Origin: Halobacteriales archaeon QS_1_68_20
GTDB lineage: Archaea; Halobacteriota; Halobacteria; Halobacteriales; PXRE01
NCBI GenBank assembly: GCA_003021085.1
Contig: PXRE01000026.1
Coordinates: 199,338 to 263,337, forward strand
Direction of reading: 5' to 3'
Length of the DNA: 64,000 nt
Positions 1 to 15,286 of this stretch are shown here, piece after piece (within the stretch, counting starts at the first letter, position 1; the number at the start of each line of letters is the position of its first letter). A program made the translations under genes and the position numbers. The notes under the pieces are model-generated. The model was not told the DNA's origin. It saw only the letters and a program-made list of their open reading frames with translations, and did not search any database.

Positions 1-1
1 C

Positions 2-268
2 GAGGTCGAGGTCACCGAAGACGAAGCGGGCATCACCAAATACCAGTGTGACCCCCACTCCAGCCTCGGGATGCTCGGCGCCGTCGCCGTCGGCGAGGAC
101 GTCCCCACCGTCAGTCCGGGACAGGGCGGCGGCGGTGCCGTCGGGCCGCAACTGCCCGACAGCGCCAAGGCGCTCGGCGTCGCCAGCGCCGGGGCGCTGG
201 CCTCGACGCTCGCGCTCGCGTACCTGTTCGTCAAGTACGGCGGGTCCGGCCGGACCGTCGAGCAGTAA
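2..268 (+). CDS. Halocyanin/plastocyanin-like blue copper protein, C-terminal part (5'-truncated by window) with C-terminal TM helix
   Basis: Frame open from base 2; YQCDPHSSLGMLGAVAVG type-1 copper ligand region followed by a hydrophobic helix. Confidence 0.75.
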   Translation, partial: EVEVTEDEAGITKYQCDPHSSLGMLGAVAVGEDVPTVSPGQGGGGAVGPQLPDSAKALGVASAGALASTLALAYLFVKYGGSGRTVEQ

Positions 269-307
269 TCCGGACGTTCTTTACCGTTTTCCGCCCTGGT
301 CGTAACC

Positions 308-1225
308 ATGGGCCGAGCCGTTCGCATCATCGGCGCGCCGACCGACTTCGGATCGAACCGTAGGGGCGTGGACATGGGGCCGTCTGCCATCCGGTACGCG
401 GGGTTGATCGAGGGGATCGAGTCCACCGGGGCGGACTGCACCGACGTCGGGGACGTCCGGGTACCGCACGTCCGCCGGCACGGCGGCGACCGCGAGGATC
501 CCGTCCCCAACGCCAAACACCTCGACCAGATCGCCGAGGTGAGCACCCGCATCGCGGACGAGGTCGCCGACGCCCGGGAGGAGGGTGCGCTCCCGATCGT
601 GGTCGGCGGGGACCACTCGCTGGCCATCGGGACGGTGGCCGGTGCCGCCCGCGATGCGGACCTCGGCCTCCTGTGGTTCGACGCCCACGGCGACTACAAC
701 ACCCCCGAGACCTCTCCGAGCGGCAACGTCCACGGGATGCCGCTGGCCGCCTCCTTGGGCAGGGGGGCGTTCGCGGACATGGACTGGGCCCGTGCGGACG
801 GCCTGCGCGAGAAGAACGTCGTCTGGGTCGGCCTCCGCTCGTTGGACGACGCCGAGCGGGAGGCCATCCGCGAGGGCGACGCGACCGCGTACACCATGGC
901 CGACATCGACGAGCGCGGGATCAACGACCTGGTCGAGGAGGCGCTGGAGGTCGCCACCAGCGGCGTCGACGGCCTCCACGTCAGCCTGGACCTGGACTGG
1001 CTCGACCCCCGCATCGCGCCGGGCGTGGGCACGCCCGTCCGTGGCGGCGTCACCTATCGGGAGGCTCACTCCGCCATGGAGACCGTCGCTGACTGGGACC
1101 GCGCGACGGGCGACCTCCACTCCTTCGAGGTCGTCGAGGTCAACCCGATCCTGGACTCCCACAACGAGACCGCGGAACTGGCCACCGAACTCACGGCCAG
1201 CGCGGTCGGCAAGCGAGTGCTGTAA
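308..1225 (+). CDS. Arginase/agmatinase family ureohydrolase
   Basis: GGDHSLAIGT, WFDAHGDYN, SLDLDWLDP metal-binding motifs; 305 aa. Confidence 0.9.
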   Translation: MGRAVRIIGAPTDFGSNRRGVDMGPSAIRYAGLIEGIESTGADCTDVGDVRVPHVRRHGGDREDPVPNAKHLDQIAEVSTRIADEVADAREEGALPIVVGGDHSLAIGTVAGAARDADLGLLWFDAHGDYNTPETSPSGNVHGMPLAASLGRGAFADMDWARADGLREKNVVWVGLRSLDDAEREAIREGDATAYTMADIDERGINDLVEEALEVATSGVDGLHVSLDLDWLDPRIAPGVGTPVRGGVTYREAHSAMETVADWDRATGDLHSFEVVEVNPILDSHNETAELATELTASAVGKRVL

Positions 1226-1290
1226 CCATAAGAACATTCACCCTACTAATATTCAAATATAAGGTTATGTATTACATCTTAGGGGGCATC

Positions 1291-1313
1291 TATTTATAAT
1301 ATTATTATAAATA
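1291..1313. repeat. Perfect AT-only inverted repeat (11-bp arms, 1-nt centre) in convergent intergenic spacer
   Basis: TATTTATAATA-T-TATTATAAATA read directly. Confidence 0.85.
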
Positions 1314-1351
1314 AAAATAAAATAACTTAATAAATCAAAACGATAGGGCAC

Positions 1352-3448
1352 TTATAGCGACTCTCTGGTCACGTAGTCGTAGTACCCGGGGGACCCGCCG
1401 CCGGTGTAGAACCCGAAGGTCCCACCGTCGTAGGTCGCGTCGGAGACGGCCGCGGTCTCAGCGACCACGCTTCCAGCGTCGTCGTACAGGACCGCCTTCA
1501 CCGTATCAGCCCCGAGTTCGACCGTGACCTCGTAGGTGGTGTCCTCCTGCGGGGTGAAGGCCACCGAGTCCAGCAGCACCGACGACCCGCCGTCCCGGCG
1601 GTAGAGGTTGAAATCGCCAGCGCTGGCGTCGGGATGCACCCAGTAGCAGTCGTCCAGCGGATTGTACGGGTCCTGCACGCAGACCAGCGGACTCGGTTCC
1701 GCGCCGCTGCCGCCGGCCGCTCTGGTCCGGAAGCGGTACTCGTACCCCCGCGGCGTCGACTCGTCGGCGTGGGCGATCTTGTAGTAGGTGTTCGTCGCTT
1801 CCAGGGAGTAGGACCCCTCTAGCACCGTCGATCCCTGGACCTGGTAGCCCGAGGTCCCGCCGACGTACTCCGAGATGTCGCCGTCCTCGAAGTCGTCGAG
1901 CACGGTGGTCGACCCACCGTCGTCGCTCGCCTGGAACCAAGCGTCAGCGAACCAGTCCGAGGTGGCGTGGTAGTTGTACCAGCCCACGGTCCCGCCGTCG
2001 TAGGTGGTGTCGGCCAGCGAGACGCTGGCGACCTCCGCGCCGCTGGCGTCGAAGACGGTCATGGTGATCGTGCTGTCGTCGGCGTCGCGGTAGTCCAGTT
2101 CGACCGTCAGCCACTCGTCCAGCGGCCAGGTCGTGGCGGTGGCCGAGGCCGCGACCTGGCTCCCGTCCTCCCAGCGGTCGACGCGAATCTCGTCGTCGTC
2201 GGACTCGAAGAAGCCGAAGTAGCCCGTGTAGTCGTTCCACCCGGTCGCGCCGTCCTGGGCGCCGAACAGGAACCCAACGTCCGCACCGCTGGCCGACTGG
2301 TGGTAGACGTCGAGTTCGTACTTGTTACCCGCCGTTACACCCATGTCGTCGCGGACGATGAGCGTCCCGCCGTCGGAGTCGTCGTCGACCTGCAGGGAGT
2401 AGGAGTCGGTGGTCGACCGGGCCGAGGTCGTCGTGAACGCCCCCGTGTCGATGGAGTACCTCCCCGGGACGTCGTCGTGACTGAAGTCCTCGGCGACCTC
2501 GTCGAAGTCGCCGTCGCCGCCACCGCCGTCGTCGCAATCGCTACCGTCGGCGGCGTCCTCCGCGGTGGAGGGGACGCAGGCGGGCGGCGTCACGTCGGCG
2601 TCGCTGCCCGTGCGAACGTCGTTGGTCGTGAAGTACCCGCCGTCCTTGGTGGCGAACGTGTTGCCGTCGATCACCCGCACGTCCACGTTCTCCAGGTAGG
2701 TCTCGCCGTACCACGACCAGAAGCCGCGGGTGTGGTTCGACCCGGGACTCGAACACCCCTCGCCGCAGTCGGGGTTGTCGCCGTCGACGTGGACGACCGT
2801 GTCGTAGACCTCACAGCGCCGGCACTTCGCGTTCGTGCGGTTGTTGGAGATGGTGTTGTTGTAGAAGTACGACTCCTCGACGTGGTGGTTGCCACAGTAG
2901 CCCTGGGCGCCGACGCCGGACCCGTAGAGGCCGTTGTCCACCATCCCGGCGACGTGGACGTTCCGGAAGGTGATGGTGCCGCGGTGGGGGAGGTTGGCGT
3001 TGATCCAGATGCCGCCGGACCCGCTGCCCTCTACCTGGCCGTCGCCCAGGTAGACGTTCTCGATCAGGCCGGTGCCGCTGGAACTCTCGACGCCCGGGGT
3101 CAGCAGGTAGTGGCCGCCGGGGTGGATGCCCTCGAACCCGACGTCGCGGACGGTCCAGTTCGACCCGGTGGTGATGATCTGGGCGGACGCCCCGCTGGCG
3201 GTCATGTCGATCAGGACGTTCTCGTAGGTCTCCCCCCCGCCGACGTAGATGGTCTCCTTGGCGTCCGCGGGGACCGTGATGGTGTCGTAACTCTCGCCGG
3301 AGACCGCCGTGGCACCGGCGGCGGCGAGCGCAGCCGTCGAACCGGTCATCTTCAGGACCGACCGGCGACTGATGGGCGAATCGCCGTCGTCGGCCGCGTT
3401 CCGTGTGTATTCCGTTCCCGAATCCGGGAACCGTGGGTTGTCGTACAT
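1352..3448 (-). CDS. Secreted right-handed beta-helix protein with Tat signal and two C-terminal LamG-like domains
   Basis: SRRSVLKMTGSTAALAAAGA Tat leader; beta-helix-like N-terminal half; two C-terminal modules each ending in a ...ATYDGGT(F/V)G(F/W)Y... type motif. Confidence 0.7.
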   Translation of the reverse strand: MYDNPRFPDSGTEYTRNAADDGDSPISRRSVLKMTGSTAALAAAGATAVSGESYDTITVPADAKETIYVGGGETYENVLIDMTASGASAQIITTGSNWTVRDVGFEGIHPGGHYLLTPGVESSSGTGLIENVYLGDGQVEGSGSGGIWINANLPHRGTITFRNVHVAGMVDNGLYGSGVGAQGYCGNHHVEESYFYNNTISNNRTNAKCRRCEVYDTVVHVDGDNPDCGEGCSSPGSNHTRGFWSWYGETYLENVDVRVIDGNTFATKDGGYFTTNDVRTGSDADVTPPACVPSTAEDAADGSDCDDGGGGDGDFDEVAEDFSHDDVPGRYSIDTGAFTTTSARSTTDSYSLQVDDDSDGGTLIVRDDMGVTAGNKYELDVYHQSASGADVGFLFGAQDGATGWNDYTGYFGFFESDDDEIRVDRWEDGSQVAASATATTWPLDEWLTVELDYRDADDSTITMTVFDASGAEVASVSLADTTYDGGTVGWYNYHATSDWFADAWFQASDDGGSTTVLDDFEDGDISEYVGGTSGYQVQGSTVLEGSYSLEATNTYYKIAHADESTPRGYEYRFRTRAAGGSGAEPSPLVCVQDPYNPLDDCYWVHPDASAGDFNLYRRDGGSSVLLDSVAFTPQEDTTYEVTVELGADTVKAVLYDDAGSVVAETAAVSDATYDGGTFGFYTGGGSPGYYDYVTRESL

Positions 3449-3583
3449 CGTTGACTCCGAGGCCCGGGCGACCGTCCGGTCGCGCTCGCCTCGTTCATTC
3501 GAATATCGGAATAACGTAAATAATACCCCTCCCGGCGAAAGTAAAGCGGTTGAGAAGACTTGCCGACTCCAGGGCGCGCGACC

Positions 3584-4237
3584 TCAAGGCGTTTCGTGTC
3601 GTTCGAGCGACAGCGTCTCCGGATCCAGCAGGTAGTACGACTCCCAGACCGGGGCCAGGCCGACGAGTCTGGTCCCGTCCCGTCCGCGCTCGGCGTGGCG
3701 GTGGTGGTGGCCCACCAGGCAGAGGTCCGGGGCCAGCGCGTCCAGCAGTTCGTCGACGTGTTCGCTCCCGCTCCCCATGAATCCCCGCGGCGGTTCGTGG
3801 GTCAGCAAGACGTCCACGTTCGCCAGGGATTTCGCGGCCGCCACGTCCTCGCGGACGAAGTGCCGTCTGCGGCCACCGGACAGGTCCGCCCGCGGTTTCT
3901 CGAACTGCGTGGGCGCGAAGTTGCCCGACAGTCCCGCCACGCGCAGGCCCGCCACGTCCGCGGCGGTGCTGGCCAGCAGGTGGGCGTTTCCGGCCGCGTC
4001 ACCGCCGGTCGTCGCCTCGGCCAGCGTCTCGTTGCTACGCATCGAATCGATCACGTCGTGGTCCTCGTTGTTGCCGGCGACGAACCACGTGGGGACGGGC
4101 AGGTCGTACCGTTCGAGGTCGCCGACCTGGATGGCGGCGTCGGCGTCTGCGGCCTCGAAGGCGGCCAGCAAGGCCTCCCAGTTGTCGGGGTCGCTGGCGT
4201 GGACGTCGCCGAGGACGAGAATCCCGTCTGCGGACAT
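3584..4237 (-). CDS. Metallophosphoesterase family protein
   Basis: GDVHA, GDLE, GNNED, LTHEPPRG motifs; ORF starts upstream, ATG at 4237 preferred. Confidence 0.85.
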   Translation of the reverse strand: MSADGILVLGDVHASDPDNWEALLAAFEAADADAAIQVGDLERYDLPVPTWFVAGNNEDHDVIDSMRSNETLAEATTGGDAAGNAHLLASTAADVAGLRVAGLSGNFAPTQFEKPRADLSGGRRRHFVREDVAAAKSLANVDVLLTHEPPRGFMGSGSEHVDELLDALAPDLCLVGHHHRHAERGRDGTRLVGLAPVWESYYLLDPETLSLERHETP

Positions 4238-4344
4238 GGGACGAATACGTCTCGGTCGGAGGTAAGTCACTCGCCGCAGTGGCTCCCCCGGCCGTTCACG
4301 TCGGTCGAAAATCACTTCCCGGTCGGCCGCTCACCCTGGACCCG

Positions 4345-4830
4345 ATGGGGGAGCACGTCCACTACGAGGAGACGTTGCGGATGCAGCGGTCCACGGGCAC
4401 CACGCTCGCGGTCGTCTTCGCCCTCTCGTTCCTGCCGCTCGCCGTGTTGTCGTGGCGGTACTGGGGGCGTCTCGCCGCAGGACTCGGCGTCCTCGGGTAC
4501 GCCGTCGTCCTCGGCGTGTTCCTGCTGGCCCGCTGGGAGTTCGAGGTCAGGGACGAGGGCATCTACTACCGGGTCGTGCCTTTCCTCCCGGTCTGGCGTC
4601 GACTGGTCGCGGTGACGGCCGTGACGGGGGTCGAACCGACCGACGAGAACGCATCCTCCCTGATGGGTCGGTCGGGGGTGTTCCGCGGACCGGACGGCGA
4701 GCGGGTCGTCGGATCGGACTTCGACGGCGGCGTCCGGATCATCAGGGCCGACGCCCCCGACGTCTTCCTGAGTTCGCGCCGACCGGAGGCGCTAGCCGGG
4801 GCGCTCGGGGACGTGGTCGAACGAGAATAG
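4345..4830 (+). CDS. Two-TM membrane protein (PH-domain-like, conserved hypothetical)
   Basis: 161 aa, hydrophobic hairpin then soluble domain; internal ATG at 4345 preferred. Confidence 0.55.
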   Translation: MGEHVHYEETLRMQRSTGTTLAVVFALSFLPLAVLSWRYWGRLAAGLGVLGYAVVLGVFLLARWEFEVRDEGIYYRVVPFLPVWRRLVAVTAVTGVEPTDENASSLMGRSGVFRGPDGERVVGSDFDGGVRIIRADAPDVFLSSRRPEALAGALGDVVERE

Positions 4831-4876
4831 CGAGTCGAGGGCACCACCTTCACCCGGGGTGGTCGGGCTGGAGGCG

Positions 4877-7393
4877 CTACTCTTCGGCGGGTGCCGCGGA
4901 CGCTTCCGCCTCTTCGGCGGCGGCGTCTGCACCTGGCAACACGTCGACGCTGGCGACGCGGTCGCCCTCGGCCGGGCGCATGACGATGACGCCCATCGTG
5001 TTGCGGCCCTGTTCGGAGATCTCGGCCACGCGCGTCCGCATGATCTGGCCGTCGTCGCTCATCACGACGAGGTGATCGTCGGCGTCGACCGCCTTGACGG
5101 AGGTGACCTGGCCGTTGCGTTCCTCGGTCTTGATGTCGACCAGGCCCTTGCCGTATCGCGACTGGGTCCGGTACTCCGAGAGGGGCGTCCGCTTGCCGTA
5201 TCCCCCTTCGGTGACCGTCAGGAGGTCGCCCCCGTCCTCGGCGTCGGTCGCGACGAGGCCGACCACGTGGTCGTCACCTTCGAGTTTGATGCCGCCGACG
5301 CCGCGGGCGTTGCGACCCATCGACCGGACCTCGTTCTCGTCGAACCGGATGGTCATCCCTTCGGCGGTGGCGATGACGATGTCCTCGCTCCCGTCGGTGA
5401 CCTCCACGTCGACCAGTTCGTCGCCCTCTTCGAGGTCCGCGGCGATGATCCCCGTCGAGAGGATGTTCTCGAACTCCGTGGCCGCGGTCCGCTTGACGTA
5501 TCCGTCGCGGGTGACCACCGTGATCACCTCGCTCTCCTCGAACTCGTCGGTCGTGACGACGGCGGTGATCTCCTCGCCGTCGTCCAGGTCGATCACGTTG
5601 ACCGCGGACTTCCCGCGGGCGGTGCGACCCATCTCGGGAATCTCGTAGGTCTTCAGGCGGTAGACCTGCCCGTGGTTGGTGAAACACAGACAGTAGTCGT
5701 GGGTGTTCGCGCGGAACACCTTCGAGACGCGGTCGCCCTCCTTGGGGTCCGCGCCGATGATCCCCTTGCCGCCACGGCCCTGGGGATCGAAGTTCTCGAC
5801 GGGCATCCGCTTGATATAGTCGTCCTCGGTGACGACCACGAACACGTCCTCCTCGGGGATCAGGTCCTCGTGTGTGACGGTGCCCTGGTCCTCGACGATG
5901 GTGGTCCGGCGCTCGTCGTCGTACTCCGCGTTGATCTCGCGCAGTTCGTCTTTGACCACTTCGTCCAGTTTCTCTTTGCTCTCGAGGATGGCATCGAGGC
6001 GCTCGATCTCGGCCTGGACGGACTCGTACTCCTGCTCGATCTCCGTCCGCTCCATCGACGTGAGACTGCCGAGTTGCATCCGGACGATGTGCTCGGCCTG
6101 CCGCTCGGAGAAGTCGAACTGCTCCTGCAGTCCCTCGCGGGCCTCGTCGCGGTTCTCGCTGTTCCGCACGAGGTCGACCACGGCGTCGACGTTCTCCAGG
6201 GCACGCAGTCGGCCTTCGAGGATGTGCGCCCGGTCCTCGGCCTCCGCGAGGTCGTATTCGGAGCGCCGGCGGACGACCTCCCGGCGGTGGTCGACGTAGT
6301 GCTGGATGGTCTCCTTCAGCGTCAGCACCTCGGGCTTGCCGTCGACCAGCGCCAGGTTGATGACGCCGAACGTGCGTTCGAGGTGGTGCTCGATCAACTG
6401 GTTCTCGACGACGTCGGTGTTGGCGCCGCGCCTGACCTCGATCACGATGCGGACGCCGTTGCGGTCGGACTCGTCCCGGAGGTCCGCGATGCCCTCGATC
6501 CGGCCGTCGTTGACGTCCTCGGCGATGCGCTCGACCAGCGTCGCCTTGTTCTGCTGGTAGGGAATCTCGGTGACGATGATGCGGTCACGGCCGCTGTCGG
6601 CCCGCTCGATCTCGTAGTCGGCACGGACGCGGATGCGCCCCCGGCCGGTCGCGTAGGCCTTCTGGATGCCCTGCCGGCCGACGATGCTCGCGCCGGTCGG
6701 GAAGTCCGGGCCCTTGATCGGACCGTCGCCGTCACCGAGGTCGACGAGGTCCTCGACGCCCACCTCGGGGTTCTCGATCACTTCGATCGTCGCGTCGATC
6801 ACCTCCCCGAGGTTGTGCGGCGGAATCTTCGTCGACATGCCGACGGCGATGCCGGTCGACCCGTTGACCAGCAGGTTGGGGAACGCGGCGGGCAGGACCT
6901 CGGGTTCCTCCAGGCGGTCGTCGTAGTTGGGCTGGAAGTCGACGGTGTCCTGGTCGATGTCGGCCAACAGTTCCTCGGCGATGGGGCCCATCCGGGCCTC
7001 CGTGTACCGCATCGCCGCCGGTGGGTCCCCGTCCATCGACCCGAAGTTACCCTGGCCGTCCACCAGGGGGTACCGCATCGTGAACTCCTGGGCCATCTTG
7101 ACCAGCGTGTCGTAGATGGCCGAGTCACCGTGGGGGTGGTAGTCACCCATCACCTCGCCCACGATGGACGAGGACTTGCGGTGGGACGAGCCGCTCGTGA
7201 CGCCCATCTCGTTCATCGCGTAGAGGATGCGCCGGTGGACGGGTTTGAGGCCGTCCCGCACGTCCGGCAGGGCGCGGCCGGCGATGACGCTCATCGCGTA
7301 GTCGATGTAGCTCTGCTCCATCTCGTCCTCGACGCGGACGTTCTCGACGTGCGCGGCGTCCACGTCCGTCGGGTCGGGTACGTCCGAACTCAT
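4877..7393 (-). CDS. gyrA: DNA gyrase subunit A
   Basis: [38 protein letters not shown] active site; GyrA beta-pinwheel repeats. Confidence 0.97.
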   Translation of the reverse strand: MSSDVPDPTDVDAAHVENVRVEDEMEQSYIDYAMSVIAGRALPDVRDGLKPVHRRILYAMNEMGVTSGSSHRKSSSIVGEVMGDYHPHGDSAIYDTLVKMAQEFTMRYPLVDGQGNFGSMDGDPPAAMRYTEARMGPIAEELLADIDQDTVDFQPNYDDRLEEPEVLPAAFPNLLVNGSTGIAVGMSTKIPPHNLGEVIDATIEVIENPEVGVEDLVDLGDGDGPIKGPDFPTGASIVGRQGIQKAYATGRGRIRVRADYEIERADSGRDRIIVTEIPYQQNKATLVERIAEDVNDGRIEGIADLRDESDRNGVRIVIEVRRGANTDVVENQLIEHHLERTFGVINLALVDGKPEVLTLKETIQHYVDHRREVVRRRSEYDLAEAEDRAHILEGRLRALENVDAVVDLVRNSENRDEAREGLQEQFDFSERQAEHIVRMQLGSLTSMERTEIEQEYESVQAEIERLDAILESKEKLDEVVKDELREINAEYDDERRTTIVEDQGTVTHEDLIPEEDVFVVVTEDDYIKRMPVENFDPQGRGGKGIIGADPKEGDRVSKVFRANTHDYCLCFTNHGQVYRLKTYEIPEMGRTARGKSAVNVIDLDDGEEITAVVTTDEFEESEVITVVTRDGYVKRTAATEFENILSTGIIAADLEEGDELVDVEVTDGSEDIVIATAEGMTIRFDENEVRSMGRNARGVGGIKLEGDDHVVGLVATDAEDGGDLLTVTEGGYGKRTPLSEYRTQSRYGKGLVDIKTEERNGQVTSVKAVDADDHLVVMSDDGQIMRTRVAEISEQGRNTMGVIVMRPAEGDRVASVDVLPGADAAAEEAEASAAPAEE

Positions 7394-7394
7394 G

Positions 7395-11132
<3,738 letters not shown>

Positions 11133-11210
11133 TTACTTGCCCGGGATTGCCGGTCGTTACCCGCCTGCGATCACCGGCAGATCGGCGCTCGACGACCGCG
11201 AAAGAGCGTC

Positions 11211-11564
11211 CTACCCCGCCAGCGCGACGTCGAGAAACAGCATCACGACGACGCCCGCCATGGTGCCGACGGTGGCTATCCGCTCGTGGCCACGGGCGTG
11301 GGTCTCCGGCACGATCTCGTCGCTGATCACGAACAGCATCCCGCCGGCCGCGAAGCCCATCGAGTACGGTAGTATCGCGCCCGCGGCGAACCCGAGGGCC
11401 CCGTCCAGCCGCCGCTCCTTGGGGTTGCGCCAGACGAACACCAGCACGGCCCCGAGGGTGTTCATCCCGGCGATGATCAGGCCGCCGCCGAGCGCCTGGA
11501 CCAGCGGGTCGGTCCCCGCGACCCCGACGAACAGGTCCTGCGCGTCCATCTTGCTTCGGTCCAC
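11211..11564 (-). CDS. ZIP-type metal transporter relative, apparently missing the central region
   Basis: [10 protein letters not shown] joined directly to [26 protein letters not shown], which in ZIP proteins lie far apart; 117 aa. Confidence 0.6.
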   Translation of the reverse strand: MDRSKMDAQDLFVGVAGTDPLVQALGGGLIIAGMNTLGAVLVFVWRNPKERRLDGALGFAAGAILPYSMGFAAGGMLFVISDEIVPETHARGHERIATVGTMAGVVVMLFLDVALAG

Positions 11565-11726
11565 GCAACCTGGGACTTTGAAACGTCACCTTCGTCCCGG
11601 GACGGTACCGCCGGACAGCCGTCACCCCGGGGTTCACGATATCGGCCAGCCGACTGTCCGAATCGATTTCACTTCCACCACGCTACCGGTTACGTTTTAA
11701 CCCAGCCACGGATACGTGTCCTCACG

Positions 11727-14126
11727 ATGACCTCGCTCCAGTCGACGCTCGGCGAGGAAGAGGGGATCGCCGAGGAGCTGGCCGAGAGCCAGCGGCAGAT
11801 CTCCATCGCCGAGTTCTTCGAGAAGAACAAGCAGATGCTCGGGTTCGACAGCGAGGCCCGCACCGAGGAGGCGGGTATCCCGCCCGACATCTACGTCGAA
11901 ATTTCGGAGTCCGGCGACTACTACAAACTGGTGGTGGAGGACAACGGGCCGGGGATCACCAGGGAGCAGATCCCGAACGTCTTCGGGAAACTGCTCTACG
12001 GCTCGCGGTTCCACAAGCGGGAGCAGAACCGGGGCCAGCAGGGGATCGGCATCTCCGCGGCGGTGATGTACTCCCAGTTGACCTCCGGCAAGCCCGCGAA
12101 GATCACCAGTCGGCCGAAAGGTGCCGCCGAAGCCAACTACTTCGAACTCGTGATCGACACCGAGGAGAACGAACCCGAGATCCGCGAGGAGGAGTCGGTC
12201 TCCTGGGACCGGACCCACGGCACCCGCATCGAACTGGAGATGGAGGCGAACATGCGGGCCCGCCAGCAACTCGAACGGTACATCAAGCACACCGCGGTCG
12301 TCAACCCGCACGCCCGCATCACGTTCGACGAACCGGGCCTGGACGAACCCTGGCAGTTCGAGCGGGCCGACGACTACGAGATGCCGGCCGAGACCGAGGA
12401 GATCCGACCCCACCCCCACGGCGTCGAACTGGGGACCCTGCTGAACATGCTGGAGGTGACCGGGTCCCACTCGGTGTCGGGGTTCCTCCAGTCGGAGTTC
12501 ACCAGGGTCGGCAAGAAGACCGCCGACTCCATCGTGGACGCCTTCCGCGACCACTACTTCGGCCGCGAGATGGCCTGGTCGGTACCCGGCTCGCACGAAG
12601 ACGCCGACGTCGCCGGGGCGGTCGAGGAGGCGACCGCGAACAAGACCGCGGCGGCCACCGAGGCGTTCGGGGATGGCGTCGCTGAGCGCCTGGCCGAGTC
12701 CGACCGGGTCACCTTCCACGAACTCGAGGTGGCCGTCACGGAGGCGGCCGAGGCCGTCGAGGACGAGTACGCCGAGGTGTTCGGCACGACGGTCCGTGAG
12801 AACGCCGTCGAGGCGGCCTGGGCGGCGGTCACCGGCGACCCCTTCAACGGCGAAGCCGACGAGGGTGGCCGCGACGCCGGCCGCCGGACCGCCGACCTCT
12901 ATCGCGTGGTCGACGACGTGACGAGCAAGCGCAAGGACGACGCCACCGTCCAGGGCATCGCCGAGCGGGTGGCGACGAAGTTCGCCGACGAGTCCGGGCC
13001 GCGCGAGCGCGCCACGCGCTCCGAGGTACGCGGATTCGTCGACAGCGCCGCCGAGCGCCTGATCGAGTACGAGGACGCCACCTTCGGGGAGACCGCCCGC
13101 GAGAACGTCGTCGAGGCGCTCTGGGACCGGATGGCCACGGTCCCCGACGATCCACCGAACGTGAGTTCCCTGGCGACCGACCGCGACGCTGCATCGGACC
13201 TGCTGGAGGCGATGCGCGCGGTCGACATCATGGCGCCGCCGACGAACTGCCTGTCGCCCATCTCTTCGAGCCTCGTTGAGGCCGGTCTCCGGAAGGAGTT
13301 CGACGCTGACTTCTACGCCGCGGCGACCCGCGACGCCGAGGTCCACGCCGGCGACCCGTTCATCGTCGAAGCCGGCATCGCCTACGGCGGCGAACTGGCC
13401 GAGGAAGGAGCGGTCGACCTGATGCGGTTCGCCAACCGCGTCCCGCTGGTCTACCAGCGCGGTGCGTGTGCGACGACCGACGTGGTGAAGTCCATCGGCT
13501 GGCGCAACTACAACCTCGACCAGCCGGGCGGGAGCGGCCTGCCGAACGGCCCCGCGGTGATCATGGTCCACGTCGCGTCGACGAACGTCCCGTTCACCAG
13601 CGAGTCCAAGGACGCCGTCGCCAACGTCCCGGAAATAGAGGACGAGGTCGAACTGGCGATCAGGGAGGCCGCCCGCGACCTGAAGGCCTACCTGAAGGAG
13701 CGGCGCTCACTGGCGAAACGCCGCAAGAAGCAGGACGTGGTCGCGACCATCCTGCCGCGGATGGCCGAGAAACTGGGGGAGGTCGTCGGCGAGGACCCGC
13801 CGGACGTCGACGACGCCCTCGCACGGATCATGAACAACGTGCTCGTCGAGCGGGAGGTCGACGACGGCGAGGTGCTGATCACCGTCGAGAACCACACCGA
13901 CCGCAAGGAGACGGTCGAGTTGACCGACATCGTCACCGACGAACCGACGAACCTCTCGGACGGCGCCAACGTCGTCGAGATGGACGGCGAGTACTTCGTC
14001 AAGTGGGAGACGGAGGTATCGAGCGGCGAGGAGGCCGAACTGACCTACCGGACCGACGGTGACGCCGCGTTCGACCTGACGGTCGACGGCGTCGAGGACG
14101 CGAAACTCACGGTGACCGACGAATGA
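11727..14126 (+). CDS. top6B: DNA topoisomerase VI subunit B
   Basis: GHKL motifs (VVEDNGPGI), [13 protein letters not shown]; followed by top6A. Confidence 0.97.
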   Translation: MTSLQSTLGEEEGIAEELAESQRQISIAEFFEKNKQMLGFDSEARTEEAGIPPDIYVEISESGDYYKLVVEDNGPGITREQIPNVFGKLLYGSRFHKREQNRGQQGIGISAAVMYSQLTSGKPAKITSRPKGAAEANYFELVIDTEENEPEIREEESVSWDRTHGTRIELEMEANMRARQQLERYIKHTAVVNPHARITFDEPGLDEPWQFERADDYEMPAETEEIRPHPHGVELGTLLNMLEVTGSHSVSGFLQSEFTRVGKKTADSIVDAFRDHYFGREMAWSVPGSHEDADVAGAVEEATANKTAAATEAFGDGVAERLAESDRVTFHELEVAVTEAAEAVEDEYAEVFGTTVRENAVEAAWAAVTGDPFNGEADEGGRDAGRRTADLYRVVDDVTSKRKDDATVQGIAERVATKFADESGPRERATRSEVRGFVDSAAERLIEYEDATFGETARENVVEALWDRMATVPDDPPNVSSLATDRDAASDLLEAMRAVDIMAPPTNCLSPISSSLVEAGLRKEFDADFYAAATRDAEVHAGDPFIVEAGIAYGGELAEEGAVDLMRFANRVPLVYQRGACATTDVVKSIGWRNYNLDQPGGSGLPNGPAVIMVHVASTNVPFTSESKDAVANVPEIEDEVELAIREAARDLKAYLKERRSLAKRRKKQDVVATILPRMAEKLGEVVGEDPPDVDDALARIMNNVLVEREVDDGEVLITVENHTDRKETVELTDIVTDEPTNLSDGANVVEMDGEYFVKWETEVSSGEEAELTYRTDGDAAFDLTVDGVEDAKLTVTDE

Positions 14127-15220
14127 GCACGAAGACACCCGACGACGAGGAGGCCCGCGAGCAGTTGATCGACCTCGCGGCGGAGTTCTACGACCAGTTC
14201 GAGGACGGGGAGATTCCCCGGATGACCCTGCCGACGCGCTCGAAGAGCAACATCGAGTACGACGAGGACGAGGACGTGTGGGTCTACGGCGACCGCACCT
14301 CGACGCGGAGCGCCAACTCCGTCCGCGGGGCGCGCAAACTGCTGAAGGCCGTCTACACCATCGAGTTCCTCGCCCAGCAACTGGACGAGGACCGCTCGTC
14401 GACGCTCCGGGAACTGTACTACCTCTCGGAGTCCTGGGACCTGGACGAGGCACAGTTCAGCGGGCAGGACGAGTCAGACAAACTGGTCGAGGACCTCGAG
14501 ATCGTTTCCGGCGTCAAGCGCGAGGACTTCCACATGCGGCCCGAGGAGTCCGGCGCGACGATCATGGGGCCGCTGGAACTGCGCGAGCAGACCCGCCGCG
14601 GCGAGCGCGTCATCCACTGCCAGGAGGACGTCGGCGAGGGCGGCTACCAGATCCCGAACAACCCCGACACCATCGAGTTCCTCGACAATGACGCCGAGTT
14701 CGTCCTCTGCGTGGAGACCGGCGGTATGCGGGACCGACTGGTCGAGAACGGCTTCGACGAGGAACACGGTGCGCTGGTCGTCCACCTGAAGGGCCAGCCC
14801 GCACGCGCGACCCGCCGGATCACCAAGCGCCTGCAAGACGAACTGGACCTGCCGGTCACGGTGTTCACAGACGGTGACCCGTGGTCGTACCGCATCTACG
14901 GCTCGGTGGCCTACGGATCGATCAAGTCCGCGCACCTCTCGGAGTACCTCGCCACGCCGCAAGCCCGGTTCATCGGGGTCCAGCCGGCGGACATCGTGGA
15001 GTACGACCTCCCGACGGACCCGCTCAGCGACTCCGATACCAACGCCCTGGAGAGCGAACTCGAGGACCCGCGGTTCCAGACCGACTACTGGGAGGAGCAG
15101 ATCGAACTGCAACTGGACCTCGGGAAGAAGTCCGAACAGCAGGCACTGGCGAGCCACGGCCTGGACTTCGTGACAGAGACCTATCTTCCCGAACGCCTCA
15201 GTGAGATGGGCATCCTGTAG
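14123..15220 (+). CDS. top6A: DNA topoisomerase VI subunit A
   Basis: Spo11/Top6A motifs ([22 protein letters not shown]); overlaps top6B stop. Confidence 0.97.
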   Translation: MSTKTPDDEEAREQLIDLAAEFYDQFEDGEIPRMTLPTRSKSNIEYDEDEDVWVYGDRTSTRSANSVRGARKLLKAVYTIEFLAQQLDEDRSSTLRELYYLSESWDLDEAQFSGQDESDKLVEDLEIVSGVKREDFHMRPEESGATIMGPLELREQTRRGERVIHCQEDVGEGGYQIPNNPDTIEFLDNDAEFVLCVETGGMRDRLVENGFDEEHGALVVHLKGQPARATRRITKRLQDELDLPVTVFTDGDPWSYRIYGSVAYGSIKSAHLSEYLATPQARFIGVQPADIVEYDLPTDPLSDSDTNALESELEDPRFQTDYWEEQIELQLDLGKKSEQQALASHGLDFVTETYLPERLSEMGIL

Positions 15221-15244
15221 CGCATCGAACCGGGGTTCGGGGAG

Positions 15245-15283
15245 ATGATACCGGAACGACCCACCGAGATGGGAATCCTGTAA
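15245..15283 (+). repeat. Degenerate duplicate of the top6A 3' end
   Basis: MIPERPTEMGIL* immediately downstream of genuine ...[12 protein letters not shown]. Confidence 0.75.
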
Positions 15284-15286
15284 TCC

